Shown one piece after another: positions 53,824 to 64,000 of a stretch of 64,000 nt of DNA; within the stretch, counting starts at the first letter, position 1, and each line of letters opens with the position of its first letter. The stretch comes from Xiphias gladius (taxonomy: Eukaryota > Chordata > Actinopteri > Istiophoriformes > Xiphiidae). A program made the position numbers and the translations under genes. The stretch is taken from NCBI RefSeq assembly GCF_016859285.1, contig NC_053413.1, positions 23,502,939-23,566,938 of the forward strand, given 5' to 3'. The notes beneath the pieces are model-generated. The model made no database searches. It was not told the DNA's origin and saw only the letters and a list, made by a program, of their open reading frames with translations.

Positions 53824-56800
53824 ATGGCGCTGGAGAACACGGTCTTCCCCTCCCGCCCGGACTCCCTCTCACTCCCTGTGGAGGAGAAGGGGGAAGGGGA
53901 AGAAGTGGAAGTGGCCACTGAGGCCACCGCCTCCGCGGGTGTCTTCAACCTATCGGAGGAGCTGGGCCCCGTGGTCACAACAGAGACGGCGCCGTCCCCT
54001 CCGACCTCGGCCAAGGTCAACAGGTCGTTCCAGGCCAAGCTGGCCGAGCGGGAGGCGAAAGCCAATCAGCACAGGAAAAAGACCCAGGGGACAGAGAAGG
54101 AGAGGGGACGATTCGGGTGGGGTGAGTGACTCTGGATGAGCCTCCATTTCAGGGCAAAGACAGTGAACTTATTTAATGATAGAACAAATGTTTGTAAAAT
54201 CTTTTGACAAATTTCTAGTCACTTAATTAAAGTCTGCACAGAGCTGAATGAAGGTTGCAAGTACGTCCATATTGTTATCTATTAAACGTCTCCAGAGATT
54301 GGGAGCTTTTGAAGGACTCTGGAGTCTGGATCAACATTTTCTTGCTCCCCACTCCACACACACACATACTGTGTATCAACTGAACTTGTGCACCTCTTTC
54401 CAATCCCCATCTCGCTCGCAACAGTTGTGAATCTCCTCTGATTTGGGCCGTGCTGCAGTACTTCACCCCTCAGTGATTTCGATAAAGTTGCACATCGTTT
54501 TTCATTAGGCCTCCGGTAGCCCTGCTCTTTGTTTGCTCCAGTTTCTCTCCTCTTTGCTGAACATCTTTCTGAAAGGAGAGAACGTCAACCCTAAAGCCTA
54601 CAAACAATGTTAATTAAATCAGGGAAATGTAAGATTTCTGCAGCCTTTTGTTGGTTGGATATCTATTGTTTTTGTGTGTGTATACCACAAACAACACGAC
54701 AGTTTTTACAATTCAGCTAACGTGGAATGTGGCAACAGAAAATCTTTCAAAAATCTACAACATCATTGGCAGACATCAACCTTGGGTGTCACTGTCTCAG
54801 GAGAGCCGTAAAAGGACAAGGACTTTGTTTTTTGAGATCATTCAATTTGAACCAAAATATGAACATAGCAAGAAATTCATCATAGAAAAGGCAGAAACAC
54901 CTGACATTTAGGGCTAAACTATTCCTTTAGATGCACACTTAAGGATATCCATTGGTGTCGTCACTGTAAGAGACAAATGACTAGAATAGTTTTGTATTTT
55001 GCCTGTGTCATAATCTCAGTTCTGGCCGGGTGCACCTACACCAGAAAGATGAGAATTCATCATCAATTGCCTTCCAGGTTGTACTGTAATTAAAGTCCAC
55101 TGCTGAAGCTTTTCTTTTCCAAGTGTTTGATGATGATGTCCCGTTGTACTTCATCTGCTCTCTTCTCCTCGCCTGTCTGTTTTCATTTCTGTTGTCCCTT
55201 CTTCACCAGCCTATCTTTCCTCTGAGAAACACTGCGTCTCTCTAAGTAGTTTTGTCCCCTGGCACCTTCCCATGTTTCTCCTCCAGTGTCTCTGTGTTCC
55301 TTCATTCAACGCACAACCTCTTACTGCAGTCAGAGTTCAGGCTTCAAAGAGCAAAACAGTTCAGAAATTTACAAAGGCAGCGTTAAATGCGCTTTTGACG
55401 TTTTCTAAGGGGTTTTGAAAGGGTTCCTTGGAAACTAGTCTTACTATTATATTTCTATATGAATAACTTGAACTTTTGTAACCAAATTTTGTTGCTTCTC
55501 CTCTTATCACTCCTATATTTCACATACAACCCCGTCGCCCCGTCTTCTCACCAGCCCGGACTCGGCGTAAGAGGCAGCGCTACGTGGAGAAAAATGGTCG
55601 ATGCAATGTGCAGCACGGTAACATGCGCGAGACTTACCGCTACCTGACTGACATCTTCACCACACTGGTGGACCTCAACTGGCGCTGTTCACTCTTCGTC
55701 TTCGTCATGGCGTATGCCGTGACATGGCTCTTCTTCGGGGCCATCTGGTACCTCATAGCCTACTGCAGGTATGATTAATGCCCAAAGGATAGAGGTATAT
55801 TTATTTGGCTCCCTTTGGTCCTGAGCCATGGCCGAGTCAGCAGATTTTCACTGTTTATTTTGTGCTACGTTCAGCTGTGGCTTAAACATATTTAATAGAA
55901 ACATATGAGAGGGGTATTGATCTTTCCATCTGACTAATCATATTTCTCAAAATGTCAAACTCTTCCTTTAATGAAATTACCACAAGGCAGCACTACCTTT
56001 TTTAACAGCTCAGAAGTGGAAAATTATGCTGCGAGCGGGTGACCAGCATTGCAGGACATTTCTGCAATGGAGGCTAAAAAAGCGCCGGTTTCCAGCCAGA
56101 AAAGCAGCTGACCGAGCAGTATTAATATTACAGTGTATTTTATCGTGATGCGTTACCTCTTCGCCAGATGTGTCTGCCGGATCTCCACTCTAATTAGCTA
56201 ACGTATTCGGCTCATAAAATCGTGACCTTTTTACATCAATTACAGGCCACCCTAAGCGGTGCCAGAGAGCTGTCGTTGTTGCTGCAATTCCTTGGTCACC
56301 AACACAAGTCAATAAAAGCCATAAATTATATAAAATACATACCACCACTTCCATTAATTAGCCCTCCCTCTCTGGCTGAAGCTGTGTTAATCAGGGACAT
56401 TAGCCAGCGTAGTGTGTGTTTGGAAGGAAATCATGCAGACCCTTTGAAGATACTTTTCTGCATCAAGAAAAGGTGACAGCTTGAATGTTAGTTTATTCAT
56501 TATGTTAAAATATGATTTCATTCTAAATCACTGATTAATCAATTCTTTATTTTCTAATTATTTTTCTAATAATAATAATTTTCTAATAATTATTACTTTT
56601 AGATTATATTCTAATTCTTTATTTTCTCAATAAAGAATTAGCTGAAAGTAGATGGTAAATATAAAGGGTGTTATCTCATCATACATACTGTATATTTCTG
56701 CACCTCCATTCTAAAAATATAAATCTTCTCCCTCTGTCTGTTTTTCCCTCTTGACACCCACTTTGTCACCCTCCCTCCTTCCCTTTCTCTCACATTCCCC

Positions 56801-57855
56801 TCCTTTTCCTCCCAAGGGGTGATCTAGACCATCTGGAGGATGAGACGTGGACGCCGTGCGTCAACAATGTCAACGGCTTCATTTCGGCCTTCCTCTTCTC
56901 CATCGAGACAGAGACCACCATTGGCTACGGCCACCGCGTCATCACCGACCAGTGTCCAGTGGGCACTATGCTGCTGCTGCTGCAAGCCATACTGGGATCA
57001 ATGGTCAACGCCTTCATGGTGAGCACGGGGGCAGGTAGAAACCTGAGAGCTGGAGAAATCACATTTAGAAATCATTGCTGGTCAGTAACAGGGAAAATGA
57101 CAGCCAAGACTATTTTTTTAGATACAGTATTGTGACTAATTTTACTGAAAAAGAAGATTATTATGTTTTATTGTAAAAATAAAATATGCTAGTTTCCTTC
57201 CTGCATCTTACATAGTATTTTGATTTTAAGACAACGAAACTTGACTAAAAGAGTAGAGAATTTAACTCATACAGAGGAAATTCTAAATCCAATGCTTCAA
57301 CAGTCTCTTATGACACCTAAAATTACAGCATATAATTAAATTTGGGGATTTGTGCAGACTTATACTTAAAATATTAGTATAAAATTCATGTAATGGTGTA
57401 TTCAGCGTCATTTCTTGTATATATCAATCGTAATATCAGTAATATAAAAGCTGGATGTCTTCGCCATACTGACACTGAATGATTGCTGACCTTGGTGAGA
57501 ACGTATTAATACAGTACTTGCTGTATGTCTGGATCTAACATATCTGGAAAAAGGTCATCGCAATGGTCAAATCTGCTATAGCACGTTCAGGAGGTCAGGA
57601 GGTCTTAAAGAAGAATAAAAAAGAATACAAAAATGGATTTCAGATTCTCGGTCAAACATTCAAATGAGCCAATTTCATGTGGCAAAACCCCACCTCTCTG
57701 AAAATGTGCCTAAATAAGGTAAAACACATAAAGAAGTACAGCACATGTAGATATACTGTTTGACCGGAGTCTGTTTGAGTAGAAGGAGGCTTCCCATCAG
57801 TTCAGCTGAATCAAATCAAAAATTGTATAGTTATATCTCTCTCTCTCTCTCTATT

Positions 57856-57893
<38 letters not shown>

Positions 57894-60800
57894 GCAGATA
57901 AACTGACGCTAATTTGGTGCAGATGGTATTCTTCCTGAAAACGAGTGTTTACTTTGAAAGTGTTGACGAAGCTGGATTTGTCGGAGCAAGTGAGCGCTCT
58001 TTTGATGAGGATGAATCAACACATTGTAGTCCGGGCAGAGTCCTGTTTATGCATGTTTCTGAGTAGGAAGCTTGCCATATTAGCAAGTGATGGAAATATG
58101 GGCTGTTTTTCTATGCATATTAGAAAATGATCAAGTGTGAGGTTAATCCAAGTGTCACTGCTGTTTTAAACATTGGAAACTGGAAATTGCAAGTTCTACT
58201 GAAAAAAAACCAAACAAGCTGAGCCTGTATTCAGCACTCAACATGAATGTGTGTCTACATCAGGACTATTCGGCTGTTTAGCTGACGTGTTAATTCTGAA
58301 TACTGAATAACAAGAGATGTCTTTCATTTTTTTCAATTGTCCTCTGCTTTTCCGGTTAGCGTAAATATCTCTCTGAGTTTTGAGCAGAGACTCAGCTTCA
58401 CATCGCCCCCCCTGCCTTGCCTCCCTCCTGTTCAGGTCGGCTGTATGTTTGTGAAGATCTCACAGCCCAACAAGCGGGCTGAGACGCTGGTGTTCTCCAA
58501 ACACGCCGTCATCTCTCTGAGGGACGACAAGCTCTGTCTGATGTTCAGAGTTGGCGACCTGCGCAGCTCCCACATCGTGGGGGCCAACATGAGGGCCAAG
58601 CTCATCAAGTCCAAACAGACTCAGGAAGGTGAGAACGCCAGAACATACAATTAATAATGATATTGATTCCTCTTTTATTCAATACCAGTAATGGTGTGAC
58701 TACTGTGATTGAAAAGATTCATAGTGTATCCTACAGTTATGCTGTTATGAACCAATCAGGAGGATCTCCCTTTTAAATCCATTTAATTGTTGCTGCAATC
58801 TGTCCAAAAGCATTTGACAAAGCAAAGCCGTCCTCCCTTCCCTTTCCTCACCTCCCACTTTATTGTCTCCTTCAGGTGAGTTCATCCCTCTGGACCAGAC
58901 AGACATCAGCGTGGGCTTTGAGACGGGCGACGATCGCCTCTTCCTCGTCTCGCCGCTGGTGATCTCCCATGAGATCGATATGCATTCACCCTTCTGGGAC
59001 ATGTCCCAGGCCCAGCTGGAGAAGGAGGACTTTGAGATCGTTGTCATCCTGGAAGGAATGGTGGAGGCCACCGGTGAGGAATGGGTTAGACATGGTCGTA
59101 AAGTATTGAGAACGCGTTCACCAAAATCGTTACCCTGTCCCTGGTAAATCATTTTCCTCAGTGCTCCATGCTAACACTTGACTAGTATTATTTAAAAAGT
59201 GAGATTAAGAAGAACTTGCTAAAGGTGACGTGTAAGTAATCTTAAAATACAGTATATACATAATTAAATCTGGTAGTTTTGTGATAAAGGATAGATATAA
59301 TAATCATAAGATGCAACATAAATATGACGGAGCAGGAATATATTTCCATGTTTGCATATGGAATGAAAAATGTGGGGGATGGAAAAACCATGTGATGCTA
59401 AAAACCATTGTGCAGTAACTCAGTCGAAAATTAATGCAGTTCTATTGAGCCAATTATCATTACATTCTTTACATCTGTTATATGATTTTAACTGTTCTTT
59501 AATTTAAAATCATATACTAAATATATATATAAGTAACGCTGTATTGTGTGTAATTTAATTTGACTGTAAAGTTCCAATGGCCCCTACATTGTAACTGCAT
59601 GTTTGGCTGCAACATCTAGGAATGAGCATTAGGAATTAATCTTGCAGATGCATATAACTATCTGATACTACATTAATACCATGGCTGTTTTTCAGAAAGC
59701 ACACCCTTTCAAACTGTCCATTAGAAAATGAAATTCCTCTTTCAGGATGTCTGAGTTTAGAGCATTTTAGTTAGCATTTTTTTGTTTGGGAGCTTTTCTT
59801 CTCTTCTCAGTCCCTTACTTTGCTTTAAAGCCTTATTATGTTATTACTCTTGGTGAAATATATATATATATATATATATATATCAGTGAATGTGTTATAA
59901 CGCAGAACAAATCTGGAGCAGTAATCACTGGAGCAAGTGATCGTAAGAGCGCATGTGCATGTCACACTCCATGTTCTCATCACTCAACTGTTGACTAAAG
60001 GTAGCGGTCTTTTAAATCTTTGTATTTGGAGACGATTGAAAGGTGTTGCAGTATACGCAGCAAGGTGTCTCCGCTGGCAGAGACACCGTCCACAACTGCA
60101 TCCATCCCCACATCAGCCGGTGAATGTCAGTGAACACTCATCCGCCCTTGAGCAAGGCACTGTGCTAACTCGCTGTTAGTCGCTCTAGATAAACCTTCAG
60201 CTAACTGTCTAAAATGTGAATGTGTTGTGTTATCCTTGCTTATAACTTTGCCATGGCTTACGATTCAAACAGATTTCAGTTTCCATCTTCGAAGCCCAAG
60301 AGGTTTTTTTTTTGGTTCTTTTTTAACCCAATTTATCAAAACTTCAGGTGGTCTGGATTTACACCACATTGAGTGGCAAAGTCCTTCACGCAGGATAGGA
60401 AACTGCCTATCTCGTCTCATAGATCTCCTCAGAGATTACATATTTAGTTTACGCCTATGTTGTATTCGTGGTTGAATTCCATGTTCTCTGCTGAATTGAC
60501 TCGTCTGAAAACCACAAAACCCAAAAAAGTCTAAACAGAGTCTGATGGGAACAAGTAGGCAGGTAGATGTACTCTGTAAGGATTAGGATAGACCCTGTTT
60601 ATCTATTTTTCTTCATCCCCCTTCTTCTATTTCCTCATGTCAAATTCATTCTGAGAGGATAATATACTCGACTGTTCCTCACTGTCTGGCAAAAATTCAG
60701 TGTATCGGAGCTATTCACGATGTGTTTCCATGAGGTAAAGGTGGCCTCTCTGCCTACTCCAAATATTGATTCACTTAGTCAGAGTGCTTTGGAGAGTTAA

Positions 60801-63107
60801 AAAAGAAACAGCTGACAGTCATAACTCTGCTGCAGAGAATATTCCTATAAAGACAGCTTGCAATTAAATTGTTTCAGATAAATGGGTAGATTAATTATGT
60901 CTGCATCAGAGGTTTAGGTGCGGTGCTTTGACTCTCTGCTTAGTTTTTTTGCTACTGCTAAGCACAGTCAGTCCTACCTATTTCCTCTTGTATGTACACA
61001 GAGGGGCTGAATAAATGTTGTTAGGCATAATGTGTATAATATGAATTTATGTACTGTGTGTGTGTGTGTGTGTGTGTGCAGGGATGACGTGCCAGGCGAG
61101 GAGCTCCTATCTAGCGGAGGAGGTGTTGTGGGGTCACAGGTTCAGCCCGATGATGTCTCTGGCAGAGGGTTTCTTTGATGTTGACTACGGAGCCTTTCAT
61201 CACACGTTTGAGGTAACATGTCCCGAAGCTGGAGGGAGAAAGGCTTACTAAAGGCTTATTATAGGGTTGTTTGATTTTGCAACCTTGGTGAGCTGTACGA
61301 TATGAAATAGGTAACTCACTCCATGTCAGGGCCAAATATTTAAGATATAATAATAATAATTCAATATTTTCTGACTGATTATTTGTGTCTTCTGAAGTCT
61401 GTCTACCTCTAACTCTCGATTACTGTTAACATAACTATGTATTTTGTTGGCAGTGTGCAGGGTCAGTTTGCTGAAATTTCCTCCTTTCTAGACAGACAAA
61501 GACTACATGAAACTGTGTGCAGATAATAGCACTTCAAAAAACGTGGAAAAAAATTTTGAACATCAACACAAATATCAGATTTTGGCCTCAGTCCCTCAAA
61601 ATCAAAGACCACTGGCTTCTTTCTGCCATTTTGCACTGTTGTTAATGACTTCATCGGAAGAGGCCAACACACCAGTTCTTTTCCACCGACAGCAGACAAG
61701 AATGGACTCTAACTACATGTATTTGGGAAAGAAACACTGTAACAACTCTGGCTTTGTTATCCCTATTCCCGTCTCCACCTACGTGTGTAGCCAGCAACTG
61801 AAGTCTCACATTCTCTTGGGGTTGCTGAAAGGCATACTGGGAAATGTAGGAGCTCTGACTAAAGTATTTATATCATGTTTATTTTTTATTGGGACAAGTA
61901 CTGTACACAACATGGACCTCTGCCACATACCAAAGCTCAACTCAACTCAACAACTCAACTGGAAAACACAAACAAAACAAAAACAGAGCACAGAAAAGAA
62001 TACATTAAAAAAAAGTAACAAAACACATATCTTGGGATGTCTGATCCCCCTTGAAAACTGTTTCAACTGTAGTTAAAAATGATCCCATTCATGTTCCATG
62101 ACTTCTATATGTGAGTTCCACATATTGAGCCCTTGAGCAGAGACAAAAGGGTCACCTCATAATTTGACACAAAAGCACCCGGACTACCAGAAACAGATGG
62201 GTTTACTGACAAAGTAAATTACACCATTTAACTGTGGTGGCTCTGTTAGGCTTTGCGCTGACAGTGGTGCTCTGAGCTAATATGGTCACAGTGACAATGT
62301 TAACATGTGCATGTTTAGCAGGTAGAATGTTTACCATGTTCACTGTCTTAGTTTAGCGTGTTAGCATGCTAACATTTGGTAATTAGAACTAAACACAAAT
62401 TACAGCTGAGTACGATGGGAATGCCATTAGTTTTGCAGGTATTAGGTAATAAACTGAGGTGTTGGACAAATTAAAATGTTGACCGGATGATGGCGCTAAA
62501 TGAGAATTGATGTAATCCCCAAAGTAAATATAACTCCTCGTGAGCATGACATGAATGTCTATACCAAATTTCACAACAGTTCATTAAAGAGTTCATTAAA
62601 GATATTTCACAAAAGTCCAAAAATGTCAACTTCATATTGGTGGTAGAGGAAAAGTCATTAGGATTCATCCTCTGAGGACCATGAATGTCTGTACCAAATT
62701 TTATGACAATCCAGTAACCAAAGTGGTGGAGTGACCAACCAACAGACATCTCTCATTGACAGCGCTAATATATTCATCAAGTAGACATCTAAACTGAGGG
62801 TCGGTGATGTTACCAGGTCTCATGTCTCCCCTCCCCTAAGGTGGACACGCCCTCCTGCTCAGCGCGAGAGCTCTCGCTGGCCGCAGCCAGACTCGACGCT
62901 CACCTCTACTGGTCCATCTCCAGCAGGCTGGACGAAGAGCCCACCCTGGCCAACCCGGCATCCAAGCAGGCGGACAGCGGCTCGGCCAACAGCAAAGGAG
63001 GGGAGCCAACCTTCATTGTCGGGGAGATGACTGACATTCAGGAGCAATCGGGACTGGGCGAGTTGAATGGCAGTGTCGCCACCAACCAATCCGAATCAGA
63101 AGCCTAG
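53824..63107 (+). CDS. kcnj9: G-protein-gated inward rectifier K+ channel 3 (GIRK3, Kir3.3)
   Basis: A neuronal GIRK subunit opened by G-beta-gamma and PIP2. Seven coding exons: 53824-54121, 55555-55768, 56817-57018, 58436-58628, 58876-59073, 61082-61212 and 62841-63107; 1503 nt, 500 residues (human 393). [16 protein letters not shown] begins the family core at about residue 107; M1 is at about 146-169, the filter TIGYG at 205-209, and M2 ends GSMVNAFM with the GIRK-type asparagine. The cytoplasmic domain is GIRK3-like ([37 protein letters not shown], human LDAHLYWSI). An acceptor-like CCAG at 53715-53718 suggests an upstream non-coding exon. Oddities: an acidic N-terminal extension of about 90 residues, HIVGANMR where relatives have HIVEASIR, and an SESEA end in place of human ESESKV. 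Exon 3 and 7 acceptors are AAG. Confidence 0.95.
55925..55975 (+). repeat. Right end of a family A element
   Basis: The stretch 'catctgactaatcatatttc' then 'tcaaaatgtcaaactcttcc' matches the right end of the elements at 16124 and 34820. Only the terminus is left. It lies in kcnj9 intron 2. Confidence 0.5.
57836..57890. repeat. (CT)n and (CA)n microsatellites
   Basis: A CT run of about 8 units at 57836-57852 and a CA run of about 16 units at 57860-57890, in kcnj9 intron 3. Confidence 0.9.
59859..59882. repeat. (TA)n microsatellite
   Basis: About 12 TA units, in kcnj9 intron 5. Confidence 0.85.
60090..60215 (+). repeat. SINE tail fragment
   Basis: The stretch 'cgcccttgagcaaggcactg' then 'gtcgctctagataaaccttc' and 'agctaactgtctaaaatg' is the usual 3' half of a teleost tRNA-derived SINE. 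It lies in kcnj9 intron 5. Confidence 0.5.
61056..61078. repeat. (GT)n tract abutting a splice acceptor
   Basis: About 12 GT units followed directly by GCAG, the acceptor of kcnj9 exon 6. There is little true polypyrimidine tract between them. Confidence 0.85.
62225..62765 (+). repeat. Widespread teleost interspersed repeat in kcnj9 intron 6
   Basis: It contains 'gttagcatgctaacatttgg', 'ccggatgatggcgctaaatg', two copies of 'atgaatgtct(a/g)taccaaattt' about 130 bp apart, and 'aaagtggtggagtgaccaac'. This order is familiar from many teleost genomes. It is non-coding and I cannot name its superfamily. It ends about 75 bp before the last kcnj9 exon. Confidence 0.6.
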
Positions 63108-64000
63108 AACAGAGAATGTTTACAAAGACCTTCGGTATATCACCACCACGCCACAGTTAGTGTTTGTAGATCTTTTCTTTCAAGCCAAAATAAGTAGTTT
63201 CATTAGACTGAGTTCTACAGCATACGCCATATGTTATGTCACCATATGAAGTTTATTTCTTGATACTTTTGTCTTTTCTTTCCATGTTGATCTTTGTTAC
63301 CAGTGTACCGTAATGTGCTATCTCTTTTCAATCTGTTGTGTTACCAATCACCCTTGCCTATATCTACATTTAAATGACAATACTATGCTTCAGGTGGGGT
63401 CAACAGTAGTATATCCTGTGGACCAAGGCAGAAACAGACAGTGGTCATTTATCTTGTTGGGCAGAAATGTGGGGACAAGGTGGTTTTATGTGCAGAGTTA
63501 AATGTACAGATTGTTCACGTTTAAAATAGGTACAGTGCATTGAGGCTTTATTTTCACCTGCGCATTAATATCACTAGATGATATTGAGGTATAAACTGAA
63601 ATTGTAGAAACCTCAACTTTCTTTAGATGCAAAGATTGTTCTTCAATTTATGGTACATCAATCAGGTGTTGACAGCAGAAAGTAACAGCAGTCCAAATGT
63701 GTCTACTTTGCTAGATTCTTAATTTAGCTACGAACCATCATTTGGTGCTAGGAAAATGTTCAAATCGCGTATTTGGCTGACAAAATAGTGACAGTGACCT
63801 GTGAATTGTGGCCTGTGGACAACAAAGCTAGTTCCCTGCCCTGAGAATAAGCAATTTCTTATTTTCAGGAGGCACAGAATATTATGTGGGTTAAGAACGG
63901 TCATATGAATTTGCTGTGATTCCTAACTGCACTCAACACATTATGGTGAATAGAGTATCTATCTAAAACCTTTAACATTAAGACGAGCTTTGTTTCATGT
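63108..64000 (+). other. kcnj9 3' UTR (partial, to window edge)
   Basis: AT-rich sequence after the kcnj9 stop with no other gene recognised. I saw no canonical AATAAA in this stretch, so the 3' UTR probably runs beyond the edge. Confidence 0.5.

Noticed and set aside
61507-62076. 189-codon plus-strand open stretch in kcnj9 intron 6
   Set aside because: Translation is low-complexity at its end, with no family match; it lies between two in-frame kcnj9 exons with good splice sites.

Overview
The window is nuclear DNA from a ray-finned fish, almost certainly a teleost. The protein-coding genes are split by short introns with clean GT-AG junctions, and the spacers carry long CA/GT microsatellites, a Rex3-type LINE, three different Tc1-like transposons, tRNA-derived SINE tails and small inverted-repeat elements of kinds common in teleosts. 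I saw no prokaryotic features, no CRISPR array, no rRNA or tRNA gene and no recognisable LTR or viral element.

Layout. (1) 1-3213: the 5' end of DNA ligase 1 (lig1, minus strand, three exons; the rest lies beyond the left edge). (2) 7946-9480: a small ETS-domain gene of the ERF/ETV3/ETV3L group (minus). (3) 9.5-26.2 kb: a gene-poor spacer with a decayed Rex3 LINE, dispersed inverted-repeat elements, a cluster of dinucleotide tracts and a roughly 1.1 kb AT-rich satellite with higher-order periodicity. (4) 26234-42123: pip4p1/TMEM55B, seven exons (minus), with Tc1-like elements, a SINE and MITEs in its introns. (5) 43197-45737: dnaaf6/PIH1D3, six exons (minus), with two X-box-like motifs just upstream. 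(6) 46927-47532: a single-exon APOO (MICOS) gene (plus), probably retrocopied. (7) 48400-51797: eif3f, eight exons (minus), with a Tc1-like fragment in intron 2. (8) 53824-63107: kcnj9/GIRK3, seven coding exons (plus), with its 3' UTR running to the right edge.

For lig1, pip4p1, dnaaf6, eif3f and kcnj9 I placed each splice site by hand. Summed exon lengths are multiples of three (lig1 270 nt so far, pip4p1 813, dnaaf6 588, eif3f 822, kcnj9 1503), which supports the models. The genes do not form one pathway: DNA replication, transcription, lysosomal phosphoinositide metabolism, dynein-arm assembly, mitochondrial cristae, translation initiation and neuronal K+ conductance. Several promoters carry a motif that matches the known regulation of the family: E2F at lig1, an M-box at pip4p1, X-boxes at dnaaf6 and a TOP-like tract at eif3f.

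I did not find an obviously new biological system. The most unusual points are a GIRK3 with a glycine in place of a pore-facing glutamate and without the mammalian PDZ ligand, an ETS protein that is little more than its DNA-binding domain, an intronless APOO gene, paired X-boxes at dnaaf6, and a GC-rich coding-like island at 4.5-5.0 kb that I could not assign.
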